64,000 nt of DNA from Sphingomonas sp. Y57 (lineage in GTDB: Bacteria > Pseudomonadota > Alphaproteobacteria > Sphingomonadales > Sphingomonadaceae), in contig NZ_LDES01000074.1 in NCBI RefSeq assembly GCF_001015195.1, forward strand, positions 53,959 through 117,958, in the 5' to 3' direction. This document shows positions 51,623-60,819 of the stretch, piece after piece; the first letter of the stretch is position 1; every line of letters begins with the position of its first letter. The notes below the pieces were generated by a model. It was not told the origin of the DNA, made no database searches, and was given only the letters and a program-made list of their open reading frames with translations. The position numbers and the translations under genes are program-made.

Positions 51623-54600
51623 TTACCTTGGCTGAATGGGTGTTGGGAGCGGCTGGGTTCCGATCGATGGCGCGATCGGAATCGCTCCGGCCGCCGTATT
51701 GCGCAATACGATCGAGGGATCGACGAACGTCTGCGCCGAGTTGACCAGCCCCCGGAAAGGTGCCGAGATCGTGATCTTGAACCGGAATGGCAGGCGCGTG
51801 ATCGGTGCGAGCAGTCGGCCGACGATCCCGCCGTTGCGCGCGGTTTCCTGTGGCTTGTCGTTGGTGCCGTCGAACCGTACTTGACTCACGATCTCGCCGT
51901 CGAGGCTGCCGTTGAGATCGATCGTCAGCCGTTCGTAGCGCATCGACTTGAGCGCATCGAAGGCGATCCGCGCCATCCGGCCCAGATCGGCATTGGTCAC
52001 GTCACCCACATAGGAAAGGGTTCCGCCGCCGGGCCGGACTTTCAGCACGCCATTCTCGATCCGCCCACCCTTGGCATCGAAGATGATCGGCAACAGGCCG
52101 TCGAACGTGCCGGTGACGGCGATATTCTTGAACTCCAGTTGCTGGACGAATGTCGCGGCATCGAGACCGGTGATGCGGAAGGTGAGGTGCCGCGCCACCG
52201 GCTGGGCCATGTCGAGCACGGTCGGCTCAAGCGCGAGGGTGCCGCCGGCGAACGGCCACATACCGTCACTGACCGCCAGCTTGCGTTCGGGCAGGATGCG
52301 GTAATGGATGACGCCGTTGGTGACGGCGACGCCGGGATTGGCCTCGGCGATCGTCACCGTCTGGTCGGGCGCGGTAACCAGACCGAGCAGGTCGGTGAAG
52401 CGGATCGTGCCCTTGAGGCCCGTAACCGGGCCGAAGGCGGCCGCGAGGTTGAGCCCGTCGGTGCGGAATTCACCGTCGCTCGTCACATTGCCACCGGCCC
52501 AGCGGATACGCCCCTGTCCGTCGATCGCGCCGACGACATTGGCTATCATGCCCAGGGTCAGAGGCGTGACAGCTTCGGGCTGAAGCGCCTTGCCGAAGCG
52601 GAGCTGGTCGACGTCGAGCACCGCATCGCCGGTGCCGCGCGACAGATCGTGCCGGACGGCGACGCGGGAAACGGACTGGTTCGAGCGGGGCTCGCGCAGG
52701 GTCGCCGTCGCGGCAATCCGGCCGCCTTCGAGCGCGAGCCGAACATCGTTCGCGACGAGAGGATGGAAACGAGGCGACGCGGTCTCGGCATCCGCGACCC
52801 GGACGGTGCCATCGAGTGACAGACGGCTCCCGGCAAGCGCCCACTGCCCTCCGCCTTCGGACAGCAGCAGCGGCACCGCGGCGAGCTTTCCGGCCGCTTC
52901 CTCGAAACGGCCGCCCAGACCCTGCCGGCTGACGCGGCCGTCCAATGCCCTCACGTCCAGCCGCGTCGGATCTGCCGGATCGCCGAGGCGGATGGAGAGG
53001 CCGTCGAGGCGAAAACCCGGTCGAGCCAACGCCACGTCGATCGAGCGGGCCGTCATCGTCAGCGGCTGATCACCCACCCTGCCCCGCAGGCGCGGCGTCG
53101 CGATCCGGGCGCCACCAAACATTCCGCCAGACGGGGTCCGCCCGACCAGCGCCCCGCCGACCGGACAAAGCGGCAGGCTCGAACGGGCGATCACCGTCCC
53201 GGCGATGGCCAGCCGGCGGAAGCCGAGCGGCACGCACGAGGGATTGAGGACGAAGCCGCCCTCCCTGCTAACGGCGAATTGGATCGGCACGTCGAGCCCT
53301 TCGACGCGGCCGTCGGCAAGCGGCCCATCCATCGTCACCCGGGTCGACACCAGCGTCCGGCCGCCTGTACCGGGCCCGAACCGGATCGGCGCCAGGACAA
53401 GCCGCGCACCGTCGGTCCCATAGGGTTCGACCGTTGCCAATCCGGTCAGCGGAGCGCCGGGCATTGCCTGACGCACGCTGCCCCGCGCTCTGGGGAGCCC
53501 TCCGCCCGACAGCTCGACGCTGGCATTGGCGATCAGCCCCCCCTCTGGCCATCGCCAGCCGAGCCCTTCAGCCCGTTCAGAGCGAACCAGCAGCCGGGCA
53601 CCGCCCGGCGAGGCGAGCGCCAGGCGCTCGACGCGCAGGCTGTTGCCCGGCCCGGCCCGGTTGAAGGTGAAGGCGGCTGTTCCATCGACGCGGCTGCCGG
53701 CCTGGCGGAGCGCCTTGCCCCAGGCGCTCAGGATCGGACCAACCGGCGTCGCCTCCGCCGACGCCAGGGGGCGGGCGAGGCTATCGATCAGGGCCGGATC
53801 GATCCGGCCGCCGGCGAGGCGCAGATTGCCGGCGACCGAGGCGCCGCCGGCGCGCGGATCGATCCGGTAATCGCCGTCGAGCGCCAGCCGATCGAGGCCG
53901 GATCCGCCCGACAGGACCTGTTCGGCGGCCAATCGCGCCTTGCCGGTGATGCGATCGGCGGAGGCATCGAAGTCAACCGGCCCGACCAATCGACCGATAC
54001 GGGTCGTTCCCGCCTCTATCCCGCCCTCGACGAACGTCAGCCGGCCAGTCCAGCGGGTCAGGTCGCTCTTCCCCTTGGCGTCGATCGCCAGGCGCGGCGT
54101 GCGGACGACCGCACCGGGGCAACGAAGGCCAGCCGCCGTGGAAATCCCGCGAACAGATGGGCGCCCGCTGTCGACCTGTACCCCCAGCCGCGCCACCATC
54201 CCGTTGGCCGCGCAACCGCCGCTCGCCAGCTGGTCCGATCCGAGTGCCAGCGTCCCGCGGAAACCGTCCTTGAGATTGCCCCCGCCATTAAGCGTGGCGT
54301 TTACCACGCCCTGCGGTGTCCGGATGTCGGCCCGGATCGCCCGTGCCGTCAGGATCATGTCGGGCAGCGAAAAGGGCTGGTCGCTCTTTGTCGCCGGCAA
54401 CAACCGATCGATCGCGCCAAGCGACAATTTACCATCGATCAACCGGCCGCGCAGCCGCACCCCACCGGCGTCGACAGCATGGACGCTGACGCCCGACAGG
54501 CCGATCGCCAGTTCGATCTCCGCCCAATCGGCGGTCAGGTCGGGCGCGCGCGGGTCGCCAATGCGGATCGCCTCGATGCGATGAGTTCGGATACCGATGT

Positions 54601-54772
54601 GCGCCAGCCGGTAGCGGGCCGGCACCTTTCGTGCCCGCAACGCGTCGTCGATGTAGGAAGCCGCGATCGGTACCCGCTCGCTCCAGAGCCACCCGGCCCC
54701 AGCCGCGAGCAACACAGCCCCTGTACCGGCCAGGATCAGCGGACGGGACAGGCGGCGGGAAGTATCTTCCAT
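51623..54772 (-). CDS. ydbH: YdbH family AsmA-like intermembrane transport protein
   Basis: A 1049-residue protein, one N-terminal membrane helix (about 12-30) and then a periplasmic domain of repeated beta strands forming a lipid-conducting groove. Family signals include PARYRLAHIGIRTHRIEAIR near the N-terminus, YRILPERKLAVSDGMWPFAG in the last third, ITGLDAATFVQQLEFKNIAV, GTFDGLLPIIFDAKGGRIEN, then LNGSLDGEIVSQVRFDGTND. YdbH is redundant with YhdP and TamB for phospholipid delivery to the outer membrane in E. coli. The start ATG 54772 places the membrane helix correctly. Size (about 880 in E. coli) is larger here. Confidence 0.9.
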   Translation of the reverse strand: MEDTSRRLSRPLILAGTGAVLLAAGAGWLWSERVPIAASYIDDALRARKVPARYRLAHIGIRTHRIEAIRIGDPRAPDLTADWAEIELAIGLSGVSVHAVDAGGVRLRGRLIDGKLSLGAIDRLLPATKSDQPFSLPDMILTARAIRADIRTPQGVVNATLNGGGNLKDGFRGTLALGSDQLASGGCAANGMVARLGVQVDSGRPSVRGISTAAGLRCPGAVVRTPRLAIDAKGKSDLTRWTGRLTFVEGGIEAGTTRIGRLVGPVDFDASADRITGKARLAAEQVLSGGSGLDRLALDGDYRIDPRAGGASVAGNLRLAGGRIDPALIDSLARPLASAEATPVGPILSAWGKALRQAGSRVDGTAAFTFNRAGPGNSLRVERLALASPGGARLLVRSERAEGLGWRWPEGGLIANASVELSGGGLPRARGSVRQAMPGAPLTGLATVEPYGTDGARLVLAPIRFGPGTGGRTLVSTRVTMDGPLADGRVEGLDVPIQFAVSREGGFVLNPSCVPLGFRRLAIAGTVIARSSLPLCPVGGALVGRTPSGGMFGGARIATPRLRGRVGDQPLTMTARSIDVALARPGFRLDGLSIRLGDPADPTRLDVRALDGRVSRQGLGGRFEEAAGKLAAVPLLLSEGGGQWALAGSRLSLDGTVRVADAETASPRFHPLVANDVRLALEGGRIAATATLREPRSNQSVSRVAVRHDLSRGTGDAVLDVDQLRFGKALQPEAVTPLTLGMIANVVGAIDGQGRIRWAGGNVTSDGEFRTDGLNLAAAFGPVTGLKGTIRFTDLLGLVTAPDQTVTIAEANPGVAVTNGVIHYRILPERKLAVSDGMWPFAGGTLALEPTVLDMAQPVARHLTFRITGLDAATFVQQLEFKNIAVTGTFDGLLPIIFDAKGGRIENGVLKVRPGGGTLSYVGDVTNADLGRMARIAFDALKSMRYERLTIDLNGSLDGEIVSQVRFDGTNDKPQETARNGGIVGRLLAPITRLPFRFKITISAPFRGLVNSAQTFVDPSIVLRNTAAGAIPIAPSIGTQPLPTPIQPR

Positions 54773-54964
54773 GGGCGAACGCTTAACGGCTCGGCGGGCG
54801 CGCGTCACCCCGAAGCAAGCCATCACGCCGATCCGCCTTAAACATCGATCCCGACCCGGAAAACATGGTTAACCAACCCTCAACGCTTTGCGCCTACTCC
54901 CTCGACGCTACCGAAACATACGGCGGAGGCGGCCGGTTCCTGACCGGCGGCCGTGGAGATTCGA

Positions 54965-56743
54965 GTGACCATCCAGAATGCCAATGCGATCGTCCAGCGG
55001 ATCGGGCCTTGCAGGATCGCTCTCGACCAGGCCGCCTTTCCCGAACTGAGCCGCGAACTGGCGCTGATGGGCTGCGAAACGGCCGACATAGCCACCGGCT
55101 TTCCACCCCGGCCGCACGGCCTGACCGCCGGCTTCCTGTCATGGACGCAATCCTGCGCGCCCGAGGAATTCGCCATCGCCCTTCGCCGTTTTGACATGAT
55201 GGATGTGCTGATCCTGCAGAGCGACGGGCAGGATCGCCGGGCGCTGGAGAGCGATCTTTTTGCCGCTGGCTGGCAGCGCCATCCGGGGGGCATGATGCCT
55301 GCCGAATATTCCGGTTGGACGGCGAACCGCCTGCCGGGCGTCAGCATCTGGCAACGGGTGCGCGGATCAGCCGGCGACTGGCTGCGCAAGAGCGCCGAGG
55401 CCGATGCCCTGATCGCACGCTATGCGACCGCCGCCACCCATGTCCGCCCTGGCGACCGGGTGCTGGTCGACGGCATCGGCGCGGCCGACGGCGCGTCGAT
55501 CCTGATGGCCTCGTCGCGTGCCGGATCGGTCGTCCGCGTCGAGGACGGACCGACGGGCGCCGGAGGCGGAACCGTCAATGAACAGCTCGATCGGCTGGCC
55601 GACGAATCGATCGACCTGGTCGTCGCGATCGAGCCCGCCGTACCGGCCGACTGGCTGGCCCGGCTCGACGACTATGCGCGGCTGCTGAAATATGACGGCC
55701 GCATCGTGATCGGCTGGCGACAGGGCGATGACGACGCCAAGCGTCCCGCGAGTTGGGAGGATTTCAGCGAGGCCGTGTCGGACCGTTTCCTGCCCGAGAA
55801 GCGCTATGTCGAGACCGCGCTCGGCCCGGACCCGCGGGGCGCCCGTGCGATCTTCCCGATCGAGGCCGACCAGGTCGCCCCCACCGACTGGCTGATGCTC
55901 GTCGCATCGGTCAATCCGCTGCTGGGGACCGGTCATGCACAGGACTACGACCATCCCGCCTTTCCGCGAGCCCAAGGGCCGCTCCCCGCGCTGGTCGACT
56001 TCGGGAACGCCTATGACAATCCCTGGCTCTACCGGTCGATGGTGCAGATGGGCGAACGGCTGGGGCCCGATGTCAAACTCGCGCGCCTGGCCGAATGCGT
56101 GATCGAGGATTCGCGCGAGGATTCAGCGGACCGCGGCGCGGCGATCGCGGTGCTCGGCTATCGGGTACTGGAGATGCGACGTGCCGACCTGACGCAGTCG
56201 ATACTGCCGCTCATCGAGGCCTATGTCGGCATCCCGCTCACCAGCGATATGCCAGTCCATGTCCGGCGCTGGCGGATCTCGCTTGCCTTCCTCGCCGGCC
56301 GGCTCAACGAACTGGCGGACGACCGCGCGGCGGCGAAGCGCTGGTATCGCGAGGCTGCCGAAGCCGACTGGTCGGGTTTCTCTCCACTGCTGGCGACCAA
56401 GAGTATCGCCGCCGCCTTCTTCGAGGCGCGCATCCACCTTGCCGATGGCGACCCGCAGACCGCGCTCGCCTGCTTTCGCCATGGCGCCGATACCGCCCTT
56501 AAGGCCGCGGCCTTTCCGCACGATCGGCAGATGGGGCCAGACGGACAGCCCCTCCCCTTCTATCTGCAGGAGCTGGCCGAGGTGATCGACATGGGATCGC
56601 AATGCGCCAACGCGCTGGCCCATTTCCCGCTCTGGCAGCGCGATCCGGGCCTGTTCTGGCGCCAGGTCGATGTCCGCCGCTTCGGCCTCGCTTCCTGGGC
56701 ACGCGACCTCGAACGCGAGAATGAGCGGTTGCGGGCGGCCTAG
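54965..56743 (+). CDS. Unrecognised protein with methyltransferase-like domain and helical repeats
   Basis: A 592-residue protein not assigned to a named family. Residues about 150-330 look like a class I methyltransferase fold: HVRPGDRVLVDGIGAADGAS (degenerate motif I), SIDLVVAIEPAVPADWLARL and LKYDGRIVIGWRQGDD (equivalent to the LKPGG strand). The C-terminal 220 residues are helix-rich, with TPR-like ALACFRHGADTALKAA and RAAAKRWYREAAEADWSGFS. No signal peptide or membrane helix. GTG 54965 with GGAG six bases upstream is preferred over GTG 54953. The next gene, kdsD, suggests a tie to surface glycoconjugates (inference). Confidence 0.6.
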   Translation: MTIQNANAIVQRIGPCRIALDQAAFPELSRELALMGCETADIATGFPPRPHGLTAGFLSWTQSCAPEEFAIALRRFDMMDVLILQSDGQDRRALESDLFAAGWQRHPGGMMPAEYSGWTANRLPGVSIWQRVRGSAGDWLRKSAEADALIARYATAATHVRPGDRVLVDGIGAADGASILMASSRAGSVVRVEDGPTGAGGGTVNEQLDRLADESIDLVVAIEPAVPADWLARLDDYARLLKYDGRIVIGWRQGDDDAKRPASWEDFSEAVSDRFLPEKRYVETALGPDPRGARAIFPIEADQVAPTDWLMLVASVNPLLGTGHAQDYDHPAFPRAQGPLPALVDFGNAYDNPWLYRSMVQMGERLGPDVKLARLAECVIEDSREDSADRGAAIAVLGYRVLEMRRADLTQSILPLIEAYVGIPLTSDMPVHVRRWRISLAFLAGRLNELADDRAAAKRWYREAAEADWSGFSPLLATKSIAAAFFEARIHLADGDPQTALACFRHGADTALKAAAFPHDRQMGPDGQPLPFYLQELAEVIDMGSQCANALAHFPLWQRDPGLFWRQVDVRRFGLASWARDLERENERLRAA

Positions 56744-56771
56744 AGTGGCTGCGGGGCTGGGAGGGATTATC

Positions 56772-57776
56772 ATGTATCAGGACGGGGATATCCGCGCCAA
56801 GGCGCCCACCGCCAGCCGCCAGCACATCCTCGGCCACGGGCGTAAGGTGCTGGAGGTGGAGGCACAGGCGCTGACCCTGCTGCGCGACGCGCTTGACGAG
56901 GATTTCGCGCGCGCAGTCGAATTGATCCTGGCCACCCAAGGCCGCGTGATCGTCAGCGGTATGGGGAAGTCGGGCCATATCGCCCGCAAGATGGCGGCGA
57001 CCTTTGCATCGACCGGTACGCCCGCGACCTTCGTCCATCCGGGTGAGGCCGCGCATGGCGATCTGGGAATGTTGCTGGCCGGCGACGTGCTCGTCGTGCT
57101 CTCGAATTCGGGGGCGACACCCGAACTCGGCCCGATCGTGGGCTATGCGCGCAGCCTCGGCTGTCCGATCGTCGCGATCAGCGGGCAACGCCATTCGCCG
57201 ATGGCGCGGCAGGCGAGCGCCGCGATCATCCTGCCCAAGGTGCGCGAAACCTGCCCGGTCAACATCTCGCCGACCACGTCGACGACGCTGATGCTTGCGC
57301 TCGGCGACGCGCTGGCGGTGGCGACGATGTCGATGCGGGGGATCACGCGGGCGCAGCTCGAACGGCTCCATCCGGGCGGCCAGATCGGCATGCGCCTGTT
57401 GCCGGTCAACGACATCATGCACGTCGGCGAGCGATTGCCGCTCGTGAGCACGACCACGCCGATGCGCGAGGTTCTGGTCATCATGACCGAGAAGAGCCTG
57501 GGGATTGCGGGGGTGCTGGATAACAACGATAGGCTGGTTGGCACGGTCACTGATGGCGACCTGCGCCGCAACATCGACCGGCTGCTGAGCAGCGTGGCTG
57601 GCGACGTCATGACGCGCCATCCGAAGACGGTGCCCGACGGAACTTATGCCGAGGACGCCAAGGCGATCCTGGCCGCGAACAAGATCACCGCCCTGTTCGT
57701 GATGGATCATGATCGGCCCGATACGCCGATCGGCCTGGTCCACATCCACGATTTCAACCGGATCGGCATGAACTGA
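56772..57776 (+). CDS. kdsD: D-arabinose 5-phosphate isomerase
   Basis: A 334-residue KpsF/GutQ-type isomerase making arabinose-5-P from ribulose-5-P, the first step of Kdo synthesis. N-terminal SIS sugar-isomerase domain: GRVIVSGMGKSGHIARKMAA, TFVHPGEAAHGDLGML, VVLSNSGATPELGPIV and CPVNISPTTSTTLMLALGDA. Two CBS domains follow (about 205-334: VGERLPLVSTTTPMREVLVI and ITALFVMDHDRPDTPIGLVH). ATG 56772 has GGAGGG seven bases upstream. It lies 28 bases after the methyltransferase-like gene. Confidence 0.95.
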   Translation: MYQDGDIRAKAPTASRQHILGHGRKVLEVEAQALTLLRDALDEDFARAVELILATQGRVIVSGMGKSGHIARKMAATFASTGTPATFVHPGEAAHGDLGMLLAGDVLVVLSNSGATPELGPIVGYARSLGCPIVAISGQRHSPMARQASAAIILPKVRETCPVNISPTTSTTLMLALGDALAVATMSMRGITRAQLERLHPGGQIGMRLLPVNDIMHVGERLPLVSTTTPMREVLVIMTEKSLGIAGVLDNNDRLVGTVTDGDLRRNIDRLLSSVAGDVMTRHPKTVPDGTYAEDAKAILAANKITALFVMDHDRPDTPIGLVHIHDFNRIGMN

Positions 57777-57831
57777 GGATCGGCCGTCGAGAGCGATGGC
57801 ATGACCGAGAAAATCGGTTACCTGTGTTCCG

Positions 57832-58524
57832 ATGACGACCAGTTCCGCCGATCCCGCCACCGACGCCAGCGGCCATCGTGCCCGGTTGCGCCGGCGATTG
57901 GCCGAGGGCGGCCCCGATGCGCTGCTCGATCATGAACTGATCGAATATCTGCTCGCCCTCGCCATTCCGCGGCGCGACACCAAGCCGATGGCGCGCGCGC
58001 TGCTCGCGGAGTTCGGGGGCCTCGGCCCGCTCTTGTCCGCCGATCCGGAGTCGCTTGCACGGGCGGGGCTGAGCGAAGGCGTGGTCGCGGCCCTCAAGAT
58101 CGCCGAAGCGTCGGCGCTGCGCCTGCTTCGCAGCAAGGTGCAAGACCGGCCGATCCTCTCCGACTGGCAGGCGCTGGCCGATTATCTGCGCGCCGACATG
58201 GCGCACCGCGCCATCGAGCGGGTCCGGGTCCTGCACCTGAACAGCAAGAACGTCCTGGTTCGCGACGAGCTCGTCTCGGAAGGCTCGGTCGATCAGGCCG
58301 CCGTCTACGTCCGCGAGATCATCCGGCGCGCGCTGGAACTCGGGTCGGCGGCACTCATCATCGTCCATAATCATCCGTCGGGCGATCCCCAGCCGAGCCG
58401 GCAGGACGTCGACCTGACCCGAGAACTCATCGCCGCGGCCAAGCCGCTGGGCATCGCCATCCATGATCATGTCGTGGTTGGGACCCGAGGCCAGGCCAGC
58501 CTGCGTGCCCTAGGCCTGATTTAA
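57832..58524 (+). CDS. radC: RadC/YicR JAB-domain protein
   Basis: A 230-residue member of the RadC family. N-terminal helix-hairpin-helix region: HRARLRRRLAEGGPDALLDH, then LGPLLSADPESLARAGLSEG. C-terminal JAB/MPN+ metalloprotease-like domain: SKNVLVRDELVSEGSVDQAA, IVHNHPSGDPQPSRQD (metal-binding HxHPSGxxxPSxxD), LGIAIHDHVVVG. Classically called a repair protein, the role is not proven. It is followed by a strong hairpin terminator. Confidence 0.95.
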   Translation: MTTSSADPATDASGHRARLRRRLAEGGPDALLDHELIEYLLALAIPRRDTKPMARALLAEFGGLGPLLSADPESLARAGLSEGVVAALKIAEASALRLLRSKVQDRPILSDWQALADYLRADMAHRAIERVRVLHLNSKNVLVRDELVSEGSVDQAAVYVREIIRRALELGSAALIIVHNHPSGDPQPSRQDVDLTRELIAAAKPLGIAIHDHVVVGTRGQASLRALGLI

Positions 58525-58554
58525 GAAGGGGCGGCTCATCGGCGGCCCCTTCTT
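58523..58554. terminator. Terminator between radC and the EF-hand gene
   Basis: AAGAAGGGGC (58523-58532) and GCCCCTTCTT (58545-58554) with a 12-base loop; T-run after the right arm. It ends radC and could also end the opposite-strand EF-hand gene. Confidence 0.75.
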
Positions 58555-58570
58555 TCTCCAATTGGGAGCT

Positions 58571-59161
58571 TCAGGCTGACAAGAAGACCGCCAGCTCGTT
58601 GGGCGATATCATTCGATCCTTGTCGGTATCGGCCTTGGCGAAGTCGCTCGCGGTCTCATTGAGCACCTTGATCGCTGGTAGGTCCGCCTTCTTGCTCGCC
58701 TTGGTCTTCTCGACCTGGGCGGTCATGTCATGGCCCTTCGCCGCCATGATCCAGGTGCCGAATTCAAGCGGAGTCAGCTTGCCCTTGTTGCCCTCGTCAT
58801 ATTTGGCCCATTCGGCATTAACTTTGGCAGCGGCATCGGCCGTCGCCGTCTGCTGAGCGGGAGGCGTTTGAGAAGGCGTCGGAGACGCTGCATCGGCGGT
58901 TGCCGGGGCAGGCGGCGTGGTCGGCGTGCTCGCGGCGTCCGCTGCGGGTACGGTCGACTGGGCGACGGGCGGCGCCGGACTCGCCGCATCCGGGGCCGCC
59001 GGAGCGGCCGACGTCGCATCGGCCGGAGCCATGGTGTCGGCCGAAGGTAGGGCGGTAGCGGCTGTTGTGTCGGGTGCCGGCTCTGCACCGGGGGTCTGCG
59101 CGAAGGCGGCGCCCGACAGGGCGAGCATCGCGGCTCCGCCCATCAGCATCAGCTTGTTCAT
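58571..59161 (-). CDS. Exported EF-hand protein with Ala/Pro-rich linker
   Basis: A 196-residue exported protein: signal peptide MNKLMLMGGAAMLALSGAAF to about residue 22, then about 85 residues of Ala/Pro/Thr/Ser low complexity (TPTTPPAPATADAASPTPSQ), then a helical domain with two EF-hand loops. The second, DTDKDRMISPNE, has all canonical calcium ligands (1,3,5,9,12); the first, DEGNKGKLTPLE, is degenerate. Probably a calcium-binding envelope protein; function unknown. AGGAGAG lies six bases before ATG 59161. A 14-base dyad is upstream. Confidence 0.82.
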   Translation of the reverse strand: MNKLMLMGGAAMLALSGAAFAQTPGAEPAPDTTAATALPSADTMAPADATSAAPAAPDAASPAPPVAQSTVPAADAASTPTTPPAPATADAASPTPSQTPPAQQTATADAAAKVNAEWAKYDEGNKGKLTPLEFGTWIMAAKGHDMTAQVEKTKASKKADLPAIKVLNETASDFAKADTDKDRMISPNELAVFLSA

Positions 59162-59189
59162 ATTGTCTCTCCTGGCATCGGATCGAAAA

Positions 59190-59203
59190 TCGCTCGGGAG
59201 CGA
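59190..59203. promoter_or_regulatory. 14-bp inverted repeat upstream of the EF-hand gene
   Basis: TCGCTC-GG-GAGCGA, 6-bp arms, 29 bases before ATG 59161 in the 260-base spacer toward purB. A hairpin in the leader or an operator; not assigned. The rest of that spacer shows no feature beyond it. Confidence 0.3.
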
Positions 59204-59421
59204 GTGTTCCCGATATTTGATCAACCCGCGACCCGATCCCAGGTTTCCCGATTCGGCGCTGTAACGGTGCGCCGTGTCCCAATCCAGGGTGAGGAGGGCG
59301 CTTTCGCCGGCCAAACGCGACAACGTTCCCGCGTCGTGCCACGACCGCCTGCAATTGCTCCCGCCCCCCCCCTCTGCTAGGCGCGCGTCGCATATCGACA
59401 CGCCAAGCATGAGGACGAGCT

Positions 59422-60720
59422 ATGATCCCCCGCTATTCCCGGCCGGAGATGGTTACGATCTGGGAACCGGAAACGCGCTTCCGCATCTGGTTCGAGATCG
59501 AGGCGCATGCGACCGATGCGCTGGCGGAATTGGGGGTGGTGCCCAAGGAAGCCGCCAAGGCGATCTGGGAAAAAGGCGCTTTCGAAGTCGATCGCATCGA
59601 CGCAATCGAGGCCGAGGTGAAGCACGACGTCATCGCCTTCCTCACCAACGTCGCCGAGCATGTCGGCGAACCCGCGCGCTTCATGCACCAGGGAATGACC
59701 TCGTCCGACGTGCTCGACACTTGTCTGGCGGTCCAGCTCGCCCGCGCCTCGGACATCCTGATCGCCGATCTCGACAAGCTGCTCGAGGTGATCAAACGCC
59801 GCGCCTTCGAGCATAAGATGACGCCGACGATCGGCCGCAGCCACGGCATCCATGCCGAACCGGTGACCTTCGGCCTGAAGCTCGCCCAGGCCTATGCCGA
59901 GTTCGCCCGCAACCGCGAACGGCTGATCGCCGCGCGCAAGGACGTCGCCACCTGCGCGATTTCCGGCGCGGTCGGCACCTTCGCCAATATCGACCCACGG
60001 GTCGAAGCCCATGTCGCGGAGAAGATGGGCCTGACCGTCGAGCCGGTGTCGACCCAGGTCATCCCGCGCGACCGCCACGCGATGTTCTTCGCGACGCTCG
60101 GCGTGATCGCCTCGTCGGTCGAGCGGCTCGCGACCGAGGTTCGCCATCTGCAGCGGACCGAAGTGCTGGAAGCCGAGGAATATTTCTCGCCCGGCCAGAA
60201 GGGCTCGTCGGCGATGCCGCACAAGCGCAACCCGGTGCTGACCGAGAATCTGACAGGCCTCGCCCGTCTCGTGCGCGGCTATGTGACCCCTGCGCTCGAA
60301 AACGTCGCCCTGTGGCACGAGCGTGACATCAGCCATTCGTCGGTCGAGCGCATGATCGGCCCCGATGCCACCGTCACGCTCGACTTCGCGCTCGCGCGCC
60401 TCACCGGCGTGATCGACAAGCTGCTCGTCTATCCGGCGCGGATGCAGAAGAATCTCGATCGGATGGGCGGCCTCGTCCATTCGCAGCGGGTGCTGCTGGC
60501 GCTGACCCAGGCCGGGATCAGCCGCGAGGACGCCTATAGAATCGTCCAGCGCAACGCGATGAAGGTGTGGGAATCGGACGGTGCCCTGTCGCTGCTCGAC
60601 CTGCTCAAGGCCGATCCGCAGGTGACCGCCGCGATCAGCGAGAAGGAGCTCGAGGAGAAGTTCGACCTCGATTACCATCTCAAGCATGTCGACACGATCT
60701 TCGCGCGAGTCTTCGGCTGA
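59422..60720 (+). CDS. purB: Adenylosuccinate lyase
   Basis: A 432-residue lyase acting twice in purine synthesis (SAICAR to AICAR, adenylosuccinate to AMP). The signature GSSAMPHKRNPVLTENLTGL contains the family motif SSxMPxKxNxxxxE. Also MIPRYSRPEMVTIWEPETRF at the start, HQGMTSSDVLDTCLAVQL, GRSHGIHAEPVTFG with the catalytic His and DISHSSVERMIGPDATVTLD. Cytoplasmic tetramer by family. Its gene stands alone with its own start, with a 99-base gap to the GT2 gene. Confidence 0.97.
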   Translation: MIPRYSRPEMVTIWEPETRFRIWFEIEAHATDALAELGVVPKEAAKAIWEKGAFEVDRIDAIEAEVKHDVIAFLTNVAEHVGEPARFMHQGMTSSDVLDTCLAVQLARASDILIADLDKLLEVIKRRAFEHKMTPTIGRSHGIHAEPVTFGLKLAQAYAEFARNRERLIAARKDVATCAISGAVGTFANIDPRVEAHVAEKMGLTVEPVSTQVIPRDRHAMFFATLGVIASSVERLATEVRHLQRTEVLEAEEYFSPGQKGSSAMPHKRNPVLTENLTGLARLVRGYVTPALENVALWHERDISHSSVERMIGPDATVTLDFALARLTGVIDKLLVYPARMQKNLDRMGGLVHSQRVLLALTQAGISREDAYRIVQRNAMKVWESDGALSLLDLLKADPQVTAAISEKELEEKFDLDYHLKHVDTIFARVFG

Positions 60721-60819
60721 ACCGCAACCGTATCGATTGTCAGCGGGCGTCATGAGAGGCATGGTTCATCGAGCCGTCCTCCATGGCGGATCGGATGGGC
60801 ACGGAGCGATACGCGACGC

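Noticed and set aside
54773..54964. CtrA-like sites (TTAACC half-sites) in the ydbH divergent spacer
   Set aside because: TTAA boxes are present, but no TTAA-N7-TTAA pair with correct spacing was found, so no cell-cycle control is claimed.
60721..60819. GGTTCATCGAGCC resembling a tRNA T-loop
   Set aside because: No acceptor, D or anticodon arms can be folded around it.
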